64,000 nt of DNA from Sulfitobacter pontiacus (GCF_040790665.1 NZ_CP160851.1:1-64000), one strand, 5' to 3'. Numbered from the stretch's first letter, positions 7,868 through 17,039 are shown. Made by a program: numbers and translations. Notes: a model not told the origin generated them from the sequence alone.

Positions 7868-9085
7868 TTATTCTGCCGGACGCAGTTTCGACACCTCTTC
7901 GTCAGACGGCAGGTAGTCGGCGCCGTCCAGATAGGTCCAGTCGGTCATGACGCCCGCACCGTCCTTGAGCATGGTCTTCCCGACAAAGGCACCCATGGTC
8001 GCCTGATTGTCGATCTCGCGGAACGTGATGTCGCCCACGGGCGTCGCCACATCCAGCCCTTCAAAGGCCATACGGATCGCGTCGCTTTCGGTCGATCCCG
8101 CCTTGCTGATCGCGGCGGCGATGCTTTGCGCGGTCATATACCCGACGAGAGACCCGAGCTTTGGCGTTTCGTCGAATTTCGCCTGATAGGCATCAACGAA
8201 AGGCTTGTTCGCGCCGTCCTCATCCGAGAAGTCATACCAGGGATAACCGGTTACAACCCAGCCTTCGGGGGCTTCGTCAGCCAGTGGTTCAAGGTACTCC
8301 GGCTCGCCCGAAAGCAGACCATAGACCGTGCGCCCGTCGAACAGACCACGGGTGGTGCCTTCGCGGACGAACTTGGCAAGGTCAGGCCCGAAGGTCACAT
8401 TATAGATCGCGTCCGGCTTGGACCGCTCCAGCGCCTGAACCTCGGCACCGGCGTCGATCTTGAACAGGGCGGGCCATTGCTCTCCGACGAATTCGACCTC
8501 GGGCTTCAGCTCGGTCAGCACTTCCTTAAAGGCGGCCACCGCGTCTTTGCCATAGGCGTAGTTCGGCGCGATGGTCGCGTATTTCACGGCATCGGTCTTG
8601 GCGGCCTGTTCGGCCAGCATCGCGGCCTGCATATAGGTCGAGGTCCGCAGGCGGAAGGTCCAGGGGTTGCCTTGGCTCCAGGTCAGGGCATCGGCCAGCG
8701 GTTCGGCGGCGAGGTACACCCAGCCCTTTTCCGCCGCGACCGAGGAGATCGCCAGACCGACGTTCGACAAGATCGAACCGGTGATCATCACGGTGCCTTC
8801 GCTGGTCATCAGCTCTTCGGCGATTTTGATCGCTTCACCGGGGTCGCCCTGATCGTCGCGGAAGATGAATTCGAGCGGGCGATCCAGCACACCGCCATCG
8901 GCGTTGATTTCCTCGAGCGCCAGTTCGATGCCCTGTTTATACGGCTCGGCAAAGGCGGCGAGACGTTTGTAGTGGTTGATCTCTCCGACTTTGATCGGGT
9001 CGCCCGACTGCGCCGATGCGGCAAAGCCGGTGACGCCAAGGGCAAAGGCCCCTATGACGCTGTTCAGGAATGTCTTTCTGTTCAT
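7868..9085 (-). CDS. LIV-type periplasmic substrate-binding protein
   Basis: A 405-residue type I periplasmic binding protein (Peripla_BP_6). Residues 1-25 form a signal peptide ending ASAQ before GDPIKVGEIN. The body has typical features such as FIFRDDQGDPGEAIKIAEEL. I start at ATG 9085, with AGAGGA 7 bases ahead. It lies 56 bases after the Rieske oxygenase gene on the same strand and directly before its permease, so its ligand is probably the substrate of the neighbouring catabolic genes. Ligand unknown. Confidence 0.92.
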   Translation of the reverse strand: MNRKTFLNSVIGAFALGVTGFAASAQSGDPIKVGEINHYKRLAAFAEPYKQGIELALEEINADGGVLDRPLEFIFRDDQGDPGEAIKIAEELMTSEGTVMITGSILSNVGLAISSVAAEKGWVYLAAEPLADALTWSQGNPWTFRLRTSTYMQAAMLAEQAAKTDAVKYATIAPNYAYGKDAVAAFKEVLTELKPEVEFVGEQWPALFKIDAGAEVQALERSKPDAIYNVTFGPDLAKFVREGTTRGLFDGRTVYGLLSGEPEYLEPLADEAPEGWVVTGYPWYDFSDEDGANKPFVDAYQAKFDETPKLGSLVGYMTAQSIAAAISKAGSTESDAIRMAFEGLDVATPVGDITFREIDNQATMGAFVGKTMLKDGAGVMTDWTYLDGADYLPSDEEVSKLRPAE

Positions 9086-9141
9086 GTGATGGTCCTCTCG
9101 TGTTGGGGTGTGCCGTCTGCTGCGGCTTTGCTTTTTATGGA

Positions 9142-10209
9142 TCAATCATGCTGGACAAAGACCGGTGCGACGGGGTCGCCCAGATCGTCCGTCGCCTCTG
9201 CCTCGATCCGGTCGCGGATGCGTTTGCGGTAGACGTTGGGCGCTTTGTCGATAGCGATGCGGATGGGTTTGCGTTTTTGGGGGCGCTGTTCTTCTTGGTG
9301 GACGGCTTCCAAAATCGCCTTGTCCTCGGCAAATGCTACGCGGAACATCGCGTCCATTTGGTCCGACGCGGCGTCATCGCCAAGGGCGGTGTTGCGCAGG
9401 TGCATCCAGTGGTCGATCGTATAATCCTCTGTCACGGGTGTGACGAAATGGAGCGCAAAGATACGCACGCCTTTGTTGCGCTGATCTTCGGGAAGTTCAA
9501 GCTTTGCATCGGACGACCCAAAGTCAATCACGGCGGTCGAGGGCATGTGCAGATAGTAATAATGCCAGCGGTCCACATTGCCGCTAAAGCCGCCGAATTC
9601 CTTGAAAAAGCCGATGGGTTCCGCGTCTCTGATCCAGCGCCATGCCACGATCACCTCGTCTGCGGTTTTGACATGCACGGGTACGTTTTCAGAGGCCGCA
9701 TTGCCCAATGTCGTCGGGTGGACAAAGCTGACATGCGCCGGATCAACAAGGTTTTCGGCAACGTTGAGGTAATGTGCGCGGATATGCAGCTTGTCCCCGT
9801 GGTGGACGTGCCAGCCCTCTTGCCCCAGCTCGGGCAAGTCAAAGGCCAGCGCGGGGTCGGCCTTGTCGGCATCGCCCATCCAGATGAACACAATGCCGTG
9901 GCGTTCCAGCACCGGATAGCTGTCAACATAGGCAGATTTGGGCAGGTTCGATTGCCCCGGCACCCGCACGCAGGCCCCGTCCGCGCCAAAGGTCATGCCG
10001 TGATAGCCGCATTGAATGGTGTCGCCGATGCGCTTGCCCTTGGACAGCGGCAGCAGCCGGTGCGGGCAGCGATCTTCGAGCACGGCGATCTGGCCATCGC
10101 TGGTGCGGTAGGCTACTAGGTTCTGCGCAAGCAATGTCAGCGGCACCAGCTCATCGCCAAAGTCGGTAGACCAACCCGCAACGTACCAAGCGTTTCTGAC
10201 AAAGGACAT
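9142..10209 (-). CDS. Rieske non-haem iron oxygenase, VanA-like
   Basis: A 355-residue oxygenase terminal component. The Rieske [2Fe-2S] ligands are Cys48-x-His50 and Cys67-x2-His70 (CPH...CGYH). The mononuclear iron motif is NVAENLVDPAHVSFVH. The layout and length match vanillate O-demethylase oxygenase and related O/N-demethylating or hydroxylating monooxygenases. AAGGAG precedes ATG 10209. No dedicated Rieske reductase is adjacent; the nearest candidate donor is the NADP reductase at 17965. It is the first gene of the importer operon, divergent from the MarR regulator. Substrate unknown; a methylated or aromatic pyridine carboxylate is one guess from the neighbours. Confidence 0.9.
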   Translation of the reverse strand: MSFVRNAWYVAGWSTDFGDELVPLTLLAQNLVAYRTSDGQIAVLEDRCPHRLLPLSKGKRIGDTIQCGYHGMTFGADGACVRVPGQSNLPKSAYVDSYPVLERHGIVFIWMGDADKADPALAFDLPELGQEGWHVHHGDKLHIRAHYLNVAENLVDPAHVSFVHPTTLGNAASENVPVHVKTADEVIVAWRWIRDAEPIGFFKEFGGFSGNVDRWHYYYLHMPSTAVIDFGSSDAKLELPEDQRNKGVRIFALHFVTPVTEDYTIDHWMHLRNTALGDDAASDQMDAMFRVAFAEDKAILEAVHQEEQRPQKRKPIRIAIDKAPNVYRKRIRDRIEAEATDDLGDPVAPVFVQHD

Positions 10210-10250
10210 CGGTTCACTCCTTGCTCTGCACAGCTTCATGAAGGACCAAA

Positions 10251-10274
10251 AAATTGTTAGCTGTCAAACAATTT
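10251..10274. promoter_or_regulatory. Inverted repeat, probable MarR operator
   Basis: Arms AAATTGTT (10251-10258) and AACAATTT (10267-10274) pair perfectly across 8 bases. The site lies in the 107-base gap between the divergent Rieske gene and the MarR gene. Position and size suit a MarR dimer controlling both promoters. Binding is inferred. Confidence 0.6.
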
Positions 10275-10316
10275 CTTGCGCCCCATCTGATATAGACCCC
10301 AGATGGAAACCGTGGG

Positions 10317-10805
10317 ATGATAGTGCCTAATCTATACGCATTGACCCAAGAGCACTGGATAAGAACCTTGGTTGAAACCACACAAGACCTGACCCTGCCC
10401 GCAGACTATGCGTTGGAACAACAGATCGGGTTCAAGCTGCGCCTCGCGAACCAGCGCCACCTTGAAATCTTTAACCGGCGGATGCCGGATATCACGCCGA
10501 CACAATTCGCGGTGTTGGCCAAGCTGCGCGACGAGGCGCGGATCAGCCAGAACCATCTGGGGCGTCTGGTCGGGATGGACGCGGCGACCACCAAAGGCGT
10601 GATCGACCGGTTGCGCAAAAAGGGGCTGGTCCATTCGACCCCGTCAAAAACCGACATGCGGCGGCTGGAAATTTCGCTGACCGACGAAGGCATCGCGGTG
10701 ACCGCCAAGGCGATTGCCACTGCGCAGGAAATCTCGGCCGAGACGGTCGGCAACCTCACCCCGCGCGAGGTCGACCGGCTACTGGCCTTGCTCGAAAAAC
10801 TATAG
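10317..10805 (+). CDS. MarR-family transcriptional regulator
   Basis: A 162-residue winged-helix regulator. The core shows ITPTQFAVLAKLRDEARISQNHLGRLVGMDAATTKGVIDRL followed by the wing KGLVHSTPSKTDMRRLEISLT, a clear MarR domain at about residues 50-125. The ATG at 10317 is the first possible start; a shorter product from an internal TTG cannot be excluded. It is divergent from the Rieske/importer operon and ends 3 bases from the convergent DUF1185 gene. It probably senses the substrate or an intermediate of this region. Confidence 0.9.
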   Translation: MIVPNLYALTQEHWIRTLVETTQDLTLPADYALEQQIGFKLRLANQRHLEIFNRRMPDITPTQFAVLAKLRDEARISQNHLGRLVGMDAATTKGVIDRLRKKGLVHSTPSKTDMRRLEISLTDEGIAVTAKAIATAQEISAETVGNLTPREVDRLLALLEKL

Positions 10806-10808
10806 GCT

Positions 10809-11393
10809 CTAACGCAGGCCGTCTTTGCCTTCGGCCTCGGCATGGGTCAGCCCGCCGACACGGGGCAAGGGGCGCCCGGAATCTGTGACAGCCACGGCCA
10901 CCAGTATCTCGCCCGCGCGCGGCGCGTCGTTCAACCGCACCTCGATCCCGTCGAAATGGCTGCGCACATAGGCGGCGTCCTTGTGCCCCAAAGGCACGTC
11001 AAGCACCTGCCCCGGCCCGCCCATCTTTTTCGACGACGGTACCAGTGCGGCCCCTTTTTCAACCGCGACCCGCAGCGGTGCGCCCAGTTTCGGGTGCAGG
11101 ATCGCGGCGGCGTGTTCCAGCTCTCCCCCCTCGCCCACCATCGCGGCCTTGCCATAGCTTTCGGCCTGCGCGGGGGTGATCCCAAGGGCCGCAACACATT
11201 TATCGCCCAGCAATCCCCCCAGCTCTGCGCCGATATCCATCAGCGGGGTCAGGTCCTCGGTATAAGAGCCTGCAAAGGGGTTTTTGATCACGGCCACAGC
11301 AACGGCCTTGCGCGTGGGGGGCGATATCTGCTGCCCGATCTCGCGGTGAGTCTCTTCGACCCAAGTGGCGATTTTGCGGATTTCGGCGCTCAT
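10809..11393 (-). CDS. DUF1185 / AA_synth family protein, copy 1
   Basis: A 194-residue protein of Pfam PF06684 (amino acid synthesis family, Bacillus-chorismate-mutase-like fold). Recognisable blocks are AVIKNPFAGSYTEDLTPLM, GEGGELEHAAAILHPKLG and DVPLGHKDAAYVRSHFD. Its reaction is unknown. It is a paralogue of the gene directly upstream and even ends with the same EGKDGLR. Its ATG overlaps that gene's TGA (ATGA). It is the last gene of the molybdenum-hydroxylase operon. I considered ring-opening amidohydrolases of the barbiturase type but the motifs do not fit. Confidence 0.85.
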   Translation of the reverse strand: MSAEIRKIATWVEETHREIGQQISPPTRKAVAVAVIKNPFAGSYTEDLTPLMDIGAELGGLLGDKCVAALGITPAQAESYGKAAMVGEGGELEHAAAILHPKLGAPLRVAVEKGAALVPSSKKMGGPGQVLDVPLGHKDAAYVRSHFDGIEVRLNDAPRAGEILVAVAVTDSGRPLPRVGGLTHAEAEGKDGLR

Positions 11394-11974
11394 CTCAGGC
11401 CATCCTTTCCTTCGATTTCCTTTGCATCCAACCCGCCCGCGCGGTTGTGGATACGTGCCCCTGTGGTCATCACAAGGATCACCGCCATTTCATCGGCACG
11501 GGGGCTGTCATTCAAGCCGACCTCGATTGAATCGAAATGGCTGCGGACATAAGAGGCATCGACATGGGTCACAGGCACATCCAGCCGCACCCCCGCCGCG
11601 CCGACCTTTTTCGTCGACGGCACAATCGCCTTCGACCCCCCAAGCACGTCGCGCATGGCATAGCCGCCGGGGGCGTGCCAGAGCGCACCGTGCTCCAACT
11701 CTCCGCCCGTGCCGACGATGCTGCCTTTGCCGTATCCTTCGATCTGTGCCGCCTCGACCCCGAGCGCCGCCAGCAGCTTTTGCGCCATCGCGACCCCCAG
11801 CGGTTTGAGGTCTTCCATAAAGGGCTGGATGTCCTCGATATAAGAGCCTGCATAGGGGTTTTGGATCACAGCCATGACCGACCCGCGTTTCAGCGGCGTA
11901 TTGGCGCGGGGGCCGCCTTCGTGGAAAATCTCTTCGACGCTGGTGACAATTTTGCGGGTCATAACCTCAGGCAT
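11390..11974 (-). CDS. DUF1185 / AA_synth family protein, copy 2
   Basis: A 194-residue PF06684 protein, a tandem paralogue of the next gene: AVIQNPYAGSYIEDIQPFM, GTGGELEHGALWHAPGG and DVPVTHVDASYVRSHFDSIE align block by block. The ATG at 11974 overlaps the end of the UPF0280 gene. A second ATG at 11962 (MTRKIVTSVEE) aligns better with the N-terminus of copy 1, so the protein may be four residues shorter. Two adjacent diverged copies suggest a heteromer or two related substrates; both ideas are inference. Confidence 0.85.
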   Translation of the reverse strand: MPEVMTRKIVTSVEEIFHEGGPRANTPLKRGSVMAVIQNPYAGSYIEDIQPFMEDLKPLGVAMAQKLLAALGVEAAQIEGYGKGSIVGTGGELEHGALWHAPGGYAMRDVLGGSKAIVPSTKKVGAAGVRLDVPVTHVDASYVRSHFDSIEVGLNDSPRADEMAVILVMTTGARIHNRAGGLDAKEIEGKDGLR

Positions 11975-12815
11975 ATTCGGGGGCTTTCACTAGGGATTTC
12001 AGGGTTTCGGGCAAGCCGATGACAGTATGTTGGTCGCGCAGAAAAAGCGCCGCGCCAGAGATGAGGCCACGGTCGCGCAAACCCTGCGCCGCTGTCGCGC
12101 CGGTGGTAAGCGCTTGGTTAATCTCGGCAGGAGAGAGCGGCCCGACATGGGTAACCACCGGTGCCGCACCAAGGTCACTGTCGTCGTGCAACCGGTTCGC
12201 GGGGCTACGCCGGATCGCGGGATGGGCGGGCAGATCGACGGCGTTGCCAAGTTTGGTCGCCGCCGCATCGGCCATCGCGGCGGATCGGGCCAGCACGGTG
12301 ACACTGTCGGCAATGCCCAAGGACTGGCTGCGCCCGCCCTGCCCGCTGGTGGCGATGCCGCGAATGGGGTCATTGCTGCGGATCGTGACGGTGCCAAGCG
12401 ACCGCCGGTCCAGCCCCGCGATGCCCACGTCAAAACGCGCGCCCTCGGTCAGATGCAGCGCGATATCGCCACCGTTGTTCACATAGGCGCGGGTCAGATC
12501 GGCGGCATCCACCATGGCCGACAAGACCTCTGCCGCGACGGCACCGGCCACGCAGATCATCGGCGTGGTCAGCCCGTCGGCATGGGGCAAGGCGGCGCGG
12601 TACATGGCGCGGGCGATCTTGCCTTTCGGTTTGGTGCCCACAGGGCGGCGCAGCAGGGGCAGCTCTGCCGTCAGTTCGGACAGGATGGTGCCAAAGCGAT
12701 CAAAACCCGCGCGAAACGCCAGATCTCGCGCGCCATCCGCCCCGATGACCAGATCAATCGGGCCGTGGGACAGGTGCAGCCTGCCACCGGGGAGAAGAGC
12801 CGCCTGTGCCGTCAT
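11967..12815 (-). CDS. UPF0280-family, ApbE-like protein
   Basis: A 282-residue protein of the UPF0280 family. It shares with ApbE flavin transferases the VNNGGDIALHL block and a TSGQGGRSQSLGIADSVTVLA block, where ApbE places a catalytic Thr or nucleotide-binding residues. ApbE attaches FMN to proteins or binds FAD; whether this family does either is not established. It is translationally coupled on both sides (ATGA with the upstream gene, overlap with DUF1185 copy 2). It may flavinylate or mature a partner encoded here, such as the 6-hydroxynicotinate-reductase homologue. Confidence 0.85.
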   Translation of the reverse strand: MTAQAALLPGGRLHLSHGPIDLVIGADGARDLAFRAGFDRFGTILSELTAELPLLRRPVGTKPKGKIARAMYRAALPHADGLTTPMICVAGAVAAEVLSAMVDAADLTRAYVNNGGDIALHLTEGARFDVGIAGLDRRSLGTVTIRSNDPIRGIATSGQGGRSQSLGIADSVTVLARSAAMADAAATKLGNAVDLPAHPAIRRSPANRLHDDSDLGAAPVVTHVGPLSPAEINQALTTGATAAQGLRDRGLISGAALFLRDQHTVIGLPETLKSLVKAPEYA

Positions 12816-14299
12816 GTCTCGTCCTTCGACCAGCCGTAGTTTTCCCGCGCGTTCGGGTCTGGTTGCAGCAGTTGCTGCGCCACCCGTCGCACATCATCGG
12901 TGACCACATCACGCACGGGCTGGATATGCTCCATATGCCCGCCAAGCGTGCCGTAATCCTCGCGCCGCAGGGTGAATTCGATCGGTGCCACCAGCGCGGG
13001 CGTGGGTACATAGCCGAAAGAGTTCGTGGGCATATCCATGACATCCACCATGACGGTGATCCCGCCCCCCGGCCAGACATAGGCCTCGGCCCCGCCGCAG
13101 GACACATGGGTCAGCGATTCCTTGACCGACCGCGTCAGCCGCACGGGGTTCTCTGTCACGCCGGCGCGCAGACTGCCGCCCGCCCCCCCCATGAACAGCA
13201 CCGAACACAGCGAGGGTTCGCAATTCTCGGCGATGCGGTCCGCGACGACCAGCAGCTCGGGCGTGATCTCGGCTGGTTGCGGGATCAGGTCATCATCCAG
13301 CGTGAAATAGGCCCATTGCTCTCCGGTGGTAGAGATCATCAGCAGCCGGAGCCCCGGCCAGGCACGCTTCGGGTCGGCATCACGCAGGATGGTCAGCGGG
13401 TCTTCGACATCGGTGCCGCCCCATCCGGTGCCGGGGTCCGCCACCTGAAAATACCGTCCCGGCGTTGACCGCCGCCCGTTCACGCGGATGCCAGAGGGGG
13501 TCATATCCAGCCCCTTGCCCGCCTCGTGTTCGGTCAGCACGCCGGTGATGTGATCATCGACAACGACGACCTCGTCCACATGCCCATGCCATTGTTTGGC
13601 GAACATCCCGATGGTCGCTGACCCACAGCCCACGCGCATTAGCTTTTCCGGGACGCCGTTGATGATCGGCGCTTTGCCCGCCTCGACCACCATGGTGACG
13701 CCGCCGTCGATGGTGACCTCGACCGGTTCACGGTTACATAGGCGCAGCAGCGCGTCACAGGTCATGCGGCCTTCTTTCTTGGAGCCGCCGGTCAGATGCT
13801 CGACCCCGCCCAAAGACAGCATCTTGGACCCGTATTCCGAGGTCATCACATGGCCGATCGCCTCTCCGTCCACACGCACCACGGCGCGCTCGTCGCCGAT
13901 GTGGCGGTCGGTGTCGATCTTCACCTTGACCCCGCAATACGAAAAAATGCCCTCGGTCACGACGGTGATCATATCCACGCCCTCGACCTCTTGGCTGACG
14001 ATGAAGGGCGCGGGTTTATAGTCGGGATAGGTGGTTCCGGCCCCCACGGCGGTGACGAAATCGCGCCCGCCCTGAATCACGTCGCCGTCCCAATCCTGCG
14101 CGTTGTCGCCCTGATCCAGAAAAGCGACAGCCTTGGCCCCCGACTGGATCACGGTCAGCGGGTCCAGCCGCACCAGCTCGCCCGCGTGGTTGGCATATCG
14201 GTCGCAGGCACCGGATTTGCCGTCGGCGATGAAACACATCACCGGGCAGGCATCGCAGCGGATTTTCACAGGCTTGGGGTCGCGCAGGTCGTCAGGCAT
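12812..14299 (-). CDS. hnr: 6-hydroxynicotinate reductase homologue
   Basis: A 495-residue protein resembling the family annotated as 6-hydroxynicotinate reductase (Hnr of Eubacterium barkeri), which uses reduced ferredoxin to make 1,4,5,6-tetrahydro-6-oxonicotinate. The N-terminus has four close cysteines (Cys15, Cys18, Cys22, Cys32 in CDACPVMC...GAC), suited to an Fe-S cluster. The body has the conserved glycine-rich blocks VTEGIFSYCGVKVKID, RVGCGSATIGMF and FMGGAGGSLRAGV. It overlaps the molybdenum-hydroxylase gene by 8 bases. Reduction of a ring already hydroxylated by that enzyme fits its place. Assignment is by resemblance; the substrate is unproven. Confidence 0.78.
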   Translation of the reverse strand: MPDDLRDPKPVKIRCDACPVMCFIADGKSGACDRYANHAGELVRLDPLTVIQSGAKAVAFLDQGDNAQDWDGDVIQGGRDFVTAVGAGTTYPDYKPAPFIVSQEVEGVDMITVVTEGIFSYCGVKVKIDTDRHIGDERAVVRVDGEAIGHVMTSEYGSKMLSLGGVEHLTGGSKKEGRMTCDALLRLCNREPVEVTIDGGVTMVVEAGKAPIINGVPEKLMRVGCGSATIGMFAKQWHGHVDEVVVVDDHITGVLTEHEAGKGLDMTPSGIRVNGRRSTPGRYFQVADPGTGWGGTDVEDPLTILRDADPKRAWPGLRLLMISTTGEQWAYFTLDDDLIPQPAEITPELLVVADRIAENCEPSLCSVLFMGGAGGSLRAGVTENPVRLTRSVKESLTHVSCGGAEAYVWPGGGITVMVDVMDMPTNSFGYVPTPALVAPIEFTLRREDYGTLGGHMEHIQPVRDVVTDDVRRVAQQLLQPDPNARENYGWSKDET

Positions 14300-17039
14300 G
14301 TCCGGCCTCCTTCAGGGCGGCGCGCAGGCGCGTCGGCGTGGCCGGTGTCTGCGTCACGCGCGCACCGGTGGCATGGTAGATCGCGTTGAGGATCGCGGGG
14401 GCGGTGGGGATCAGCACGTGTTCGCCCAGACCTTTCGCGCCGTAGGGCCCATGGGCGTCAGCCACCTCCAGGATCAGCGTCTCGATCGGGGGAACGTCGC
14501 CGATGGTCGGCACCAGATAGTCATGCAGGTTCTCGGTGCGCCCGGGGATATATTCCTCCATCAGCGCCATACCAAGCCCTTGGGCAATGCCGCCCTGCAC
14601 CTGCCCCTCGACCAACAAGGGGTTGATTGCGCGGCCCACGTCATGGGCGGCGACAAAGCGCAGCGGGCGGCAAAGGCCAAGGGCGATATCCACCTCGACC
14701 ACCACCAGATGCGCGGCATAGCCGAACTGCGCATAGGGTACGCCCTGCCCGTTCTCATCCAGCGGTTTGACCGGCGGATCATAGCTTTCCTGCGCCTGCA
14801 GCACATAGCCCTGCGCATCGACGGGCAGCCGCGTCAGATCAAGGCGCTGCGTGCGCCCGCCGTCGGTCACCGTGAGCTGCCCGTCTTGGCAGCCGATCTG
14901 CGCGGCGGGGCCCGCATTGACCTGCCGCAGGATCTGCGCCCGCAGCGCTTCGCCCGTCTTCAGCGCGGCGTTGCCCGACACAAAGGTCTGCCGCGAGGCA
15001 GAGGTTTTGCCCGCGTCCGGCGTGATGTCGGTGTCACCCCCTAGGATCTTGATCCCCTCGACCGACAGCCCAAGCGCTTGGGCAAAGATTTGCGGGATCA
15101 CCGTATTGGCCCCCTGCCCGATGTCCGTCGCGCCTTGGTGCAGCACAACCGTGCCATCCGCCCGCACGCCCGCCAGAATGGTCGACGGGTTCGGCAGCGA
15201 GGTATTGCCGCAGCCGTACCACGCCCCCGCGATCCCGACACCGCGTTTCACCGTGTCATTCCTTGCATTGAACCGGGCACATTCGGCTTTCGCCTCCTGC
15301 CACGCGGGGCGCAGCGCCTCTAGGCAGGGGGCGATGCCGACGCCCTGATCGAACACCTGCCCGCAGACCGTGGGCACCCCGTCCGCCAGCGCGTTCTTCA
15401 AACGGAACTCCAGCGGATCAAGCCCCAGCTTTTCGGCCAGCAGGTCAAAGGCGGTTTCCTGTGCGATGGCCGATTGCGGTACGCCGAAGCCGCGGAAGGC
15501 ACCGGCGGGGGGGCAATGGGTATGCACGGCACGGCTGCGTGCGCGATAATCAGGGATGTGGTAGGGACCAGAGGCATGCACCGGCACGCGATTGGCGACC
15601 GTCGGACCCCAGCTTGCATAAGCACCGGTGTTGAAATCCCCGTCGAACCGCAGCCCCGAAAGCGTCCCATCCGCCTTGGCCCCGACCTTGATCGTGATCT
15701 GCGCGGGGTGGCGTTTGGTGGTCGATTGCATCGTCTCGGCGCGCGCATAGGTCATGCGCACGGGCCGCGCCGTCTTGAGCGCGGCAAGCGCGATGAAGGG
15801 CTGCAACGACAGGTCGATCTTTGATCCGAAGCCGCCCCCGACCGCCGTCGGCACAATGCGGATGTCAGCCATAGGACGGTCAAGGATCGCGGCCAGTGCT
15901 TCGCGGTCCATACCCGGCGCCTGGGTGCAGGCATGCACATGGATGCGCCCGTCGATCACTTGGGCAAAGCCTGCCTCTGGCTCGATATAGCCATGTTCGA
16001 CAAAACTGGTGGTATATTGCGCCTCGACCGTGACGTCGGCGGCGTCGAGTGCGGCCTCCACATCGCCGCATTGCACGAAGCCGCCGCACATGATGTTCCC
16101 TTTGCGGTCCTCGAACAGCTGTGGCGCGTCGGGGGCGGTCGCGGCATCGGTATCGGCAAGCGCAGTTTGTGGCGACCAATGGACGGGGAAGCTTTCCAGA
16201 TCAAGGGCGATCATCGCCTCCGCCTCGCCTACAACGCAAGCAACCGCCTCCCCCCGGAACCGGATGTGGTTCACAGCGAAAACCGGCTGGTCGATGAAGC
16301 CGGGGATCACGCCAAAGGCGTTGAGGCCGGGCACGTCATCTGCGGTCAGGATGCAATGGATCCCGGGCTGCGCGATGCGCCATGCCTCAAGATCGCCGAA
16401 GGTAAATCCGGCCGAGGCATGGGGCGCGCGGATGACCCGCGCGACCAAAGCACCGGCTGGGGCAACGTCATCGCCAAATGCCTCTGACCCGTCGACCTTG
16501 GCCTGCCCGTCCAGCCGCCGCGCAGGCTGGCCAAGCGCGGTAGAGGCGACAGTCAGCCCGTCGGCAGCATGGGCCCCGACCACCGCGTCGATGATCTTGC
16601 GATAGCCGGTGCAGCGACACAGCACGCCGCCAAGGGCATCCTGCACCTGCGCCGCGCTCGGCTGCGGCACCTCGCGCAACAGCGCCACGGCAGAGACCAT
16701 CATCCCCGGTGTGCAAATACCGCATTGCGCGGCCTGATGGTGCTGAAAGCTTTGCATCAACGCCTGCGCGTCGCGGTCGGTTTTCACCAGCCCCGCCAGC
16801 GTCTCTACCTGCCGCCCCACCGCCTGCTGCACGGGCATCAGGCAGGCGCAGACCGGCGCGCCATCGACCAGCACAGTGCAGGCCCCGCAATCGCCCGCGT
16901 TGCAGCCGATCTTTACATCCTTGCGGTCCAGCCGCTCGCGCAGCGCGTAAGACAAGCGTTCACCGGGCAGCGGTTCAACCTGTGCAATGCTGCCGTTCAG
17001 GGTGAAAGAGGTCACTTCTGTCGTGGTCGGTTTATCCAT
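14292..17039 (-). CDS. Molybdenum hydroxylase, fused [2Fe-2S] + molybdopterin subunit (nicotinate-dehydrogenase-like)
   Basis: A 915-residue xanthine-dehydrogenase-family protein. Residues about 1-165 are the small-subunit region with two [2Fe-2S] sites (CNAGDCGAC...VCAC from Cys46, and CGICTPGMM...CRCTGYRK). The rest is the molybdopterin region, with GGFGSKIDL, GAFRGFGVPQ, GATDIGQGANT and KGLGEHVLIPTAPAILNAI. Such enzymes hydroxylate electron-poor ring carbons next to nitrogen, using water. The ATG at 17039 shares its A with the TGA of the FAD-subunit gene. In this operon it most likely makes a 6-hydroxy (6-oxo) pyridine carboxylate for the following reductase. Xanthine oxidation is less likely, as no purine genes are nearby. 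Confidence 0.88.
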   Translation of the reverse strand: MDKPTTTEVTSFTLNGSIAQVEPLPGERLSYALRERLDRKDVKIGCNAGDCGACTVLVDGAPVCACLMPVQQAVGRQVETLAGLVKTDRDAQALMQSFQHHQAAQCGICTPGMMVSAVALLREVPQPSAAQVQDALGGVLCRCTGYRKIIDAVVGAHAADGLTVASTALGQPARRLDGQAKVDGSEAFGDDVAPAGALVARVIRAPHASAGFTFGDLEAWRIAQPGIHCILTADDVPGLNAFGVIPGFIDQPVFAVNHIRFRGEAVACVVGEAEAMIALDLESFPVHWSPQTALADTDAATAPDAPQLFEDRKGNIMCGGFVQCGDVEAALDAADVTVEAQYTTSFVEHGYIEPEAGFAQVIDGRIHVHACTQAPGMDREALAAILDRPMADIRIVPTAVGGGFGSKIDLSLQPFIALAALKTARPVRMTYARAETMQSTTKRHPAQITIKVGAKADGTLSGLRFDGDFNTGAYASWGPTVANRVPVHASGPYHIPDYRARSRAVHTHCPPAGAFRGFGVPQSAIAQETAFDLLAEKLGLDPLEFRLKNALADGVPTVCGQVFDQGVGIAPCLEALRPAWQEAKAECARFNARNDTVKRGVGIAGAWYGCGNTSLPNPSTILAGVRADGTVVLHQGATDIGQGANTVIPQIFAQALGLSVEGIKILGGDTDITPDAGKTSASRQTFVSGNAALKTGEALRAQILRQVNAGPAAQIGCQDGQLTVTDGGRTQRLDLTRLPVDAQGYVLQAQESYDPPVKPLDENGQGVPYAQFGYAAHLVVVEVDIALGLCRPLRFVAAHDVGRAINPLLVEGQVQGGIAQGLGMALMEEYIPGRTENLHDYLVPTIGDVPPIETLILEVADAHGPYGAKGLGEHVLIPTAPAILNAIYHATGARVTQTPATPTRLRAALKEAGHA

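Noticed and set aside
7268..9232. 654-codon open frame on the plus strand
   Set aside because: It is antisense to the binding-protein and fused-permease genes, has low-complexity His/Arg/Asp-rich sequence, and arises from G+C-rich third positions of the real genes.
10809..11974. Cyanuric acid hydrolase/barbiturase for the tandem 194-residue proteins
   Set aside because: They are about half the expected length, and their conserved blocks match DUF1185/AA_synth instead.
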